A stretch of DNA of 41,988 nucleotides, from contig JAFQBD010000032.1 of assembly GCA_017416795.1 (NCBI GenBank), forward strand, positions 1 through 41,988. The letters run 5' to 3'. The stretch comes from Bacillota bacterium. GTDB lineage: Bacteria > Bacillota > Clostridia > Peptostreptococcales > Anaerovoracaceae. The notes below the pieces were generated by a model. The model was not told the origin of the DNA, made no database searches, and worked only from the letters and a program-made list of their open reading frames with translations. Positions 40,347 to 41,988 of the stretch are shown piece by piece; within the stretch, counting starts at the first letter, position 1; each line of letters starts with the position of its first letter. The position numbers and the translations under genes are program-made.

Positions 40347-41360
40347 ATGACATTTATTTATGCAGTTTTGATATTTTGCCTGCTCATATTTGTGCATGAA
40401 TTCGGGCATTTTGTTACTGCCAAACTATGCGGTATCAAAGTGAATGAGTTTTCAATAGGTATGGGTCCGGCGTTTTTCAAAAAACAGAAAGGGGAAACTC
40501 TATACTCTGTCAGAGTGTTTCCTATAGGAGGATTCTGTGCCATGGAAGGTGAGGATGAAGACTCGGAAGACGAGAGAGCCTTCAACAACCAGCCGGCGTG
40601 GCAGAGAGCAATAGTGCTGTCTGCAGGATCGTTAATGAACCTGCTTACAGCTATCGTGTTGATGATAATCATCGCATTTTATATGGGTCAGGCGACTACT
40701 ACCATCGACGTGGTAAACGACGGCTCACCGGCATATGAAGCAGGTATAATGCATGGTGATGAAGTTATCAAGATAGATGGTGAAGAACTCACGGAATGGA
40801 AAGATTTCCAGACGATCGTAGGCGAAAGTGACGGGAAGGAAGTTACATTCACGATCTTAAGAGACGGGCAGGAGATGGAGATAACAGCAACTCCTGAGTA
40901 CGATAAGGAATCAGGAAGAAGCCTTATAGGTGTAACGCCGACCATGGAAAGAAATCCTGTGAAAGCTGTGGGCGCCGGTATCAGGAGTACATGGGACATG
41001 ACTGTCATGATGTACCGGCTTATAGGACAGTTGTTTACAGGCGAGATCCCTGTAGATCAGCTTAGCGGTCCTGTAGGTATAGTTTATGTAGTAAATGATT
41101 CGGCTAAGATGGGGCTTATCTATGTTGTGAATCTGGCGGCACTTCTCAGTTTGAATCTGGCAGTAATAAACTTGCTGCCTTTCCCTGCACTGGACGGCGG
41201 AAGGCTTCTTTTCCTTCTGATCAGAAAGATAACAGGCAAGCGTGTTACAGACGAGATGGAGGGCAAGATCCACTTCATCGGCATCATGCTTCTGTTCGCG
41301 CTGATGATATATATCACATGGCAAGATATAATCAGATTTATAGTACCGATATTCTCATAA
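40347..41360 (+). CDS. rseP: RseP/RasP site-2 zinc metalloprotease
   Basis: Intramembrane protease (337 residues) that cleaves membrane-bound anti-sigma factors and remnant signal peptides. The zinc motif is HEFGH (His17, Glu18, His21) in the first helix. A single PDZ domain is at about 115-185. The second metal ligand lies in VINLLPFPALDGGRLLFLL. Last helices are at about 255-275 and 310-332. GGAGGG precedes the ATG. It is 19 bp after dxr and 33 bp before ispG, the usual order. The substrate in this organism is not known. Confidence 0.95.
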   Translation: MTFIYAVLIFCLLIFVHEFGHFVTAKLCGIKVNEFSIGMGPAFFKKQKGETLYSVRVFPIGGFCAMEGEDEDSEDERAFNNQPAWQRAIVLSAGSLMNLLTAIVLMIIIAFYMGQATTTIDVVNDGSPAYEAGIMHGDEVIKIDGEELTEWKDFQTIVGESDGKEVTFTILRDGQEMEITATPEYDKESGRSLIGVTPTMERNPVKAVGAGIRSTWDMTVMMYRLIGQLFTGEIPVDQLSGPVGIVYVVNDSAKMGLIYVVNLAALLSLNLAVINLLPFPALDGGRLLFLLIRKITGKRVTDEMEGKIHFIGIMLLFALMIYITWQDIIRFIVPIFS

Positions 41361-41393
41361 GAAGACGCATCATCAAGATGTGCGGAGGAGCTT

Positions 41394-41988
41394 ATGAAAA
41401 AAACAGTTAAATGCGGAAATATAATAATTGGCGGAGGAGAACCTGTCTCTATCCAGTCAATGACTAACACGAAAACTACAGATGTGCAGGGTTCTCTTGC
41501 GCAGATAAGAGCACTTGAAGAAGCAGGATGTCAGATAGTAAGACTGGCAGTTCCCGATATGGATGCAGCTGCTGCATTCAAGGAGCTCAAGGCTAAAGCT
41601 AATGTGCCTCTCGTTGCCGATATCCATTTCGATCATCGTCTTGCCATCGCAGCTATCGAAGCAGGGGCAGACAAGGTGAGGATAAATCCCGGCAACATCG
41701 GTTCGGAAGAAAATGTGAAGAAGGTCATCGATGCCGCCAAAGCTCGCCGTATACCTATCAGAGTCGGTGTCAATTCAGGATCTCTTGAGAAGGATATCGT
41801 AGCAAGAGACGGCGGTGTTACTGCTGTAGGACTTGCAGAAAGTGCTCTGAGAAACGTAGCTATTCTTGAGAAATACGATTTTGATGATATAGTTATTTCA
41901 CTAAAATCTTCCGATGTGAAGATGAATTATGATGCATATAAGATAGTTCATGATAAGTCGAACTATCCGTTACATATAGGCGTGACTG
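41394..41988 (+). CDS. ispG: 4-hydroxy-3-methylbut-2-enyl diphosphate synthase, 5' part
   Basis: IspG (GcpE) reduces MEcPP to HMBPP in the MEP pathway using a 4Fe-4S cluster. The gene runs off the right edge, so only about 198 residues are visible; the Fe-S cysteines of the C-terminal half lie outside. The visible TIM-barrel start is clear: VKCGNIIIGGGEPVSIQSM, NTKTTDV, LEEAGCQIVRLAVPD, VPLVADIHFDHRLAI, KVRINPGNIG, RVGVNSGSLEKD. GGAGGAG precedes the ATG. It ends the pyrH-frr-uppS-cdsA-dxr-rseP-ispG run within the window. Confidence 0.95.
   Translation, partial: MKKTVKCGNIIIGGGEPVSIQSMTNTKTTDVQGSLAQIRALEEAGCQIVRLAVPDMDAAAAFKELKAKANVPLVADIHFDHRLAIAAIEAGADKVRINPGNIGSEENVKKVIDAAKARRIPIRVGVNSGSLEKDIVARDGGVTAVGLAESALRNVAILEKYDFDDIVISLKSSDVKMNYDAYKIVHDKSNYPLHIGVT

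Noticed and set aside
1..41988. CRISPR arrays, tRNAs, rRNAs, insertion sequences
   Set aside because: No spaced direct repeats, cloverleaf structures, rRNA cores or transposase genes were recognised on either strand.

Overview
The window is chromosomal DNA of a low-to-moderate GC anaerobic Firmicute, most likely class Clostridia. I infer this from the butyryl-CoA-dehydrogenase-type acyl-CoA dehydrogenase with EtfB/EtfA, the yicC-gmk-rpoZ and pyrH-frr-uppS-cdsA-dxr-rseP-ispG gene orders, strong AGGAGG ribosome binding sites, many intrinsic terminators and an RqcH-type ribosome quality control factor. No genus can be assigned from the sequence alone. No rRNA, tRNA, CRISPR array or insertion sequence was seen.

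Region 1 (1-9990) is mostly housekeeping. It holds the 3' end of a DivIVA-like gene, lspA, an RluD-type pseudouridine synthase, a flavin reductase, a short unlisted zinc-ribbon gene, an alpha/beta hydrolase, rqcH (minus strand), yicC-gmk-rpoZ, a small LytTR regulator with a ten-cysteine cluster behind an SD-masking hairpin, then rpsB and tsf.

Region 2 (10000-27760) lies between tsf and pyrH, genes that are usually close together. It carries a 1460-residue surface protein with FG-GAP-like repeats, a 2-TM potassium channel, a class III aminotransferase, a MATE exporter with a predicted leaderless mRNA, a six-gene amino-acid/redox/transport operon, and the acyl-CoA dehydrogenase-etfB-etfA operon.

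Region 3 (27760-34341) is the most interesting part. A tyrosine recombinase gene is followed at 45 bp by a 260-bp segment bounded by 26-bp inverted repeats that match at 25 of 26 positions when one is reversed. The segment contains a promoter-like sequence pointing away from the next operon and a bidirectional terminator. Beyond it is a TasA/SipW-type matrix or surface operon: a membrane-anchored protein, a TasA/TapA-like protein, an ER-type signal peptidase with an unusual C-terminal extension, two proteins with SipW-type signal peptides and an XRE-family regulator. I read this as a phase-variable invertible promoter switch controlling a TasA-like fibre operon, shown here in the probable OFF orientation.

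Region 4 (34342-41988) has an orphan larB, a soluble orphan histidine kinase, and the conserved pyrH-frr-uppS-cdsA-dxr-rseP-ispG run for nucleotide, translation, isoprenoid and envelope functions. ispG runs off the right edge.
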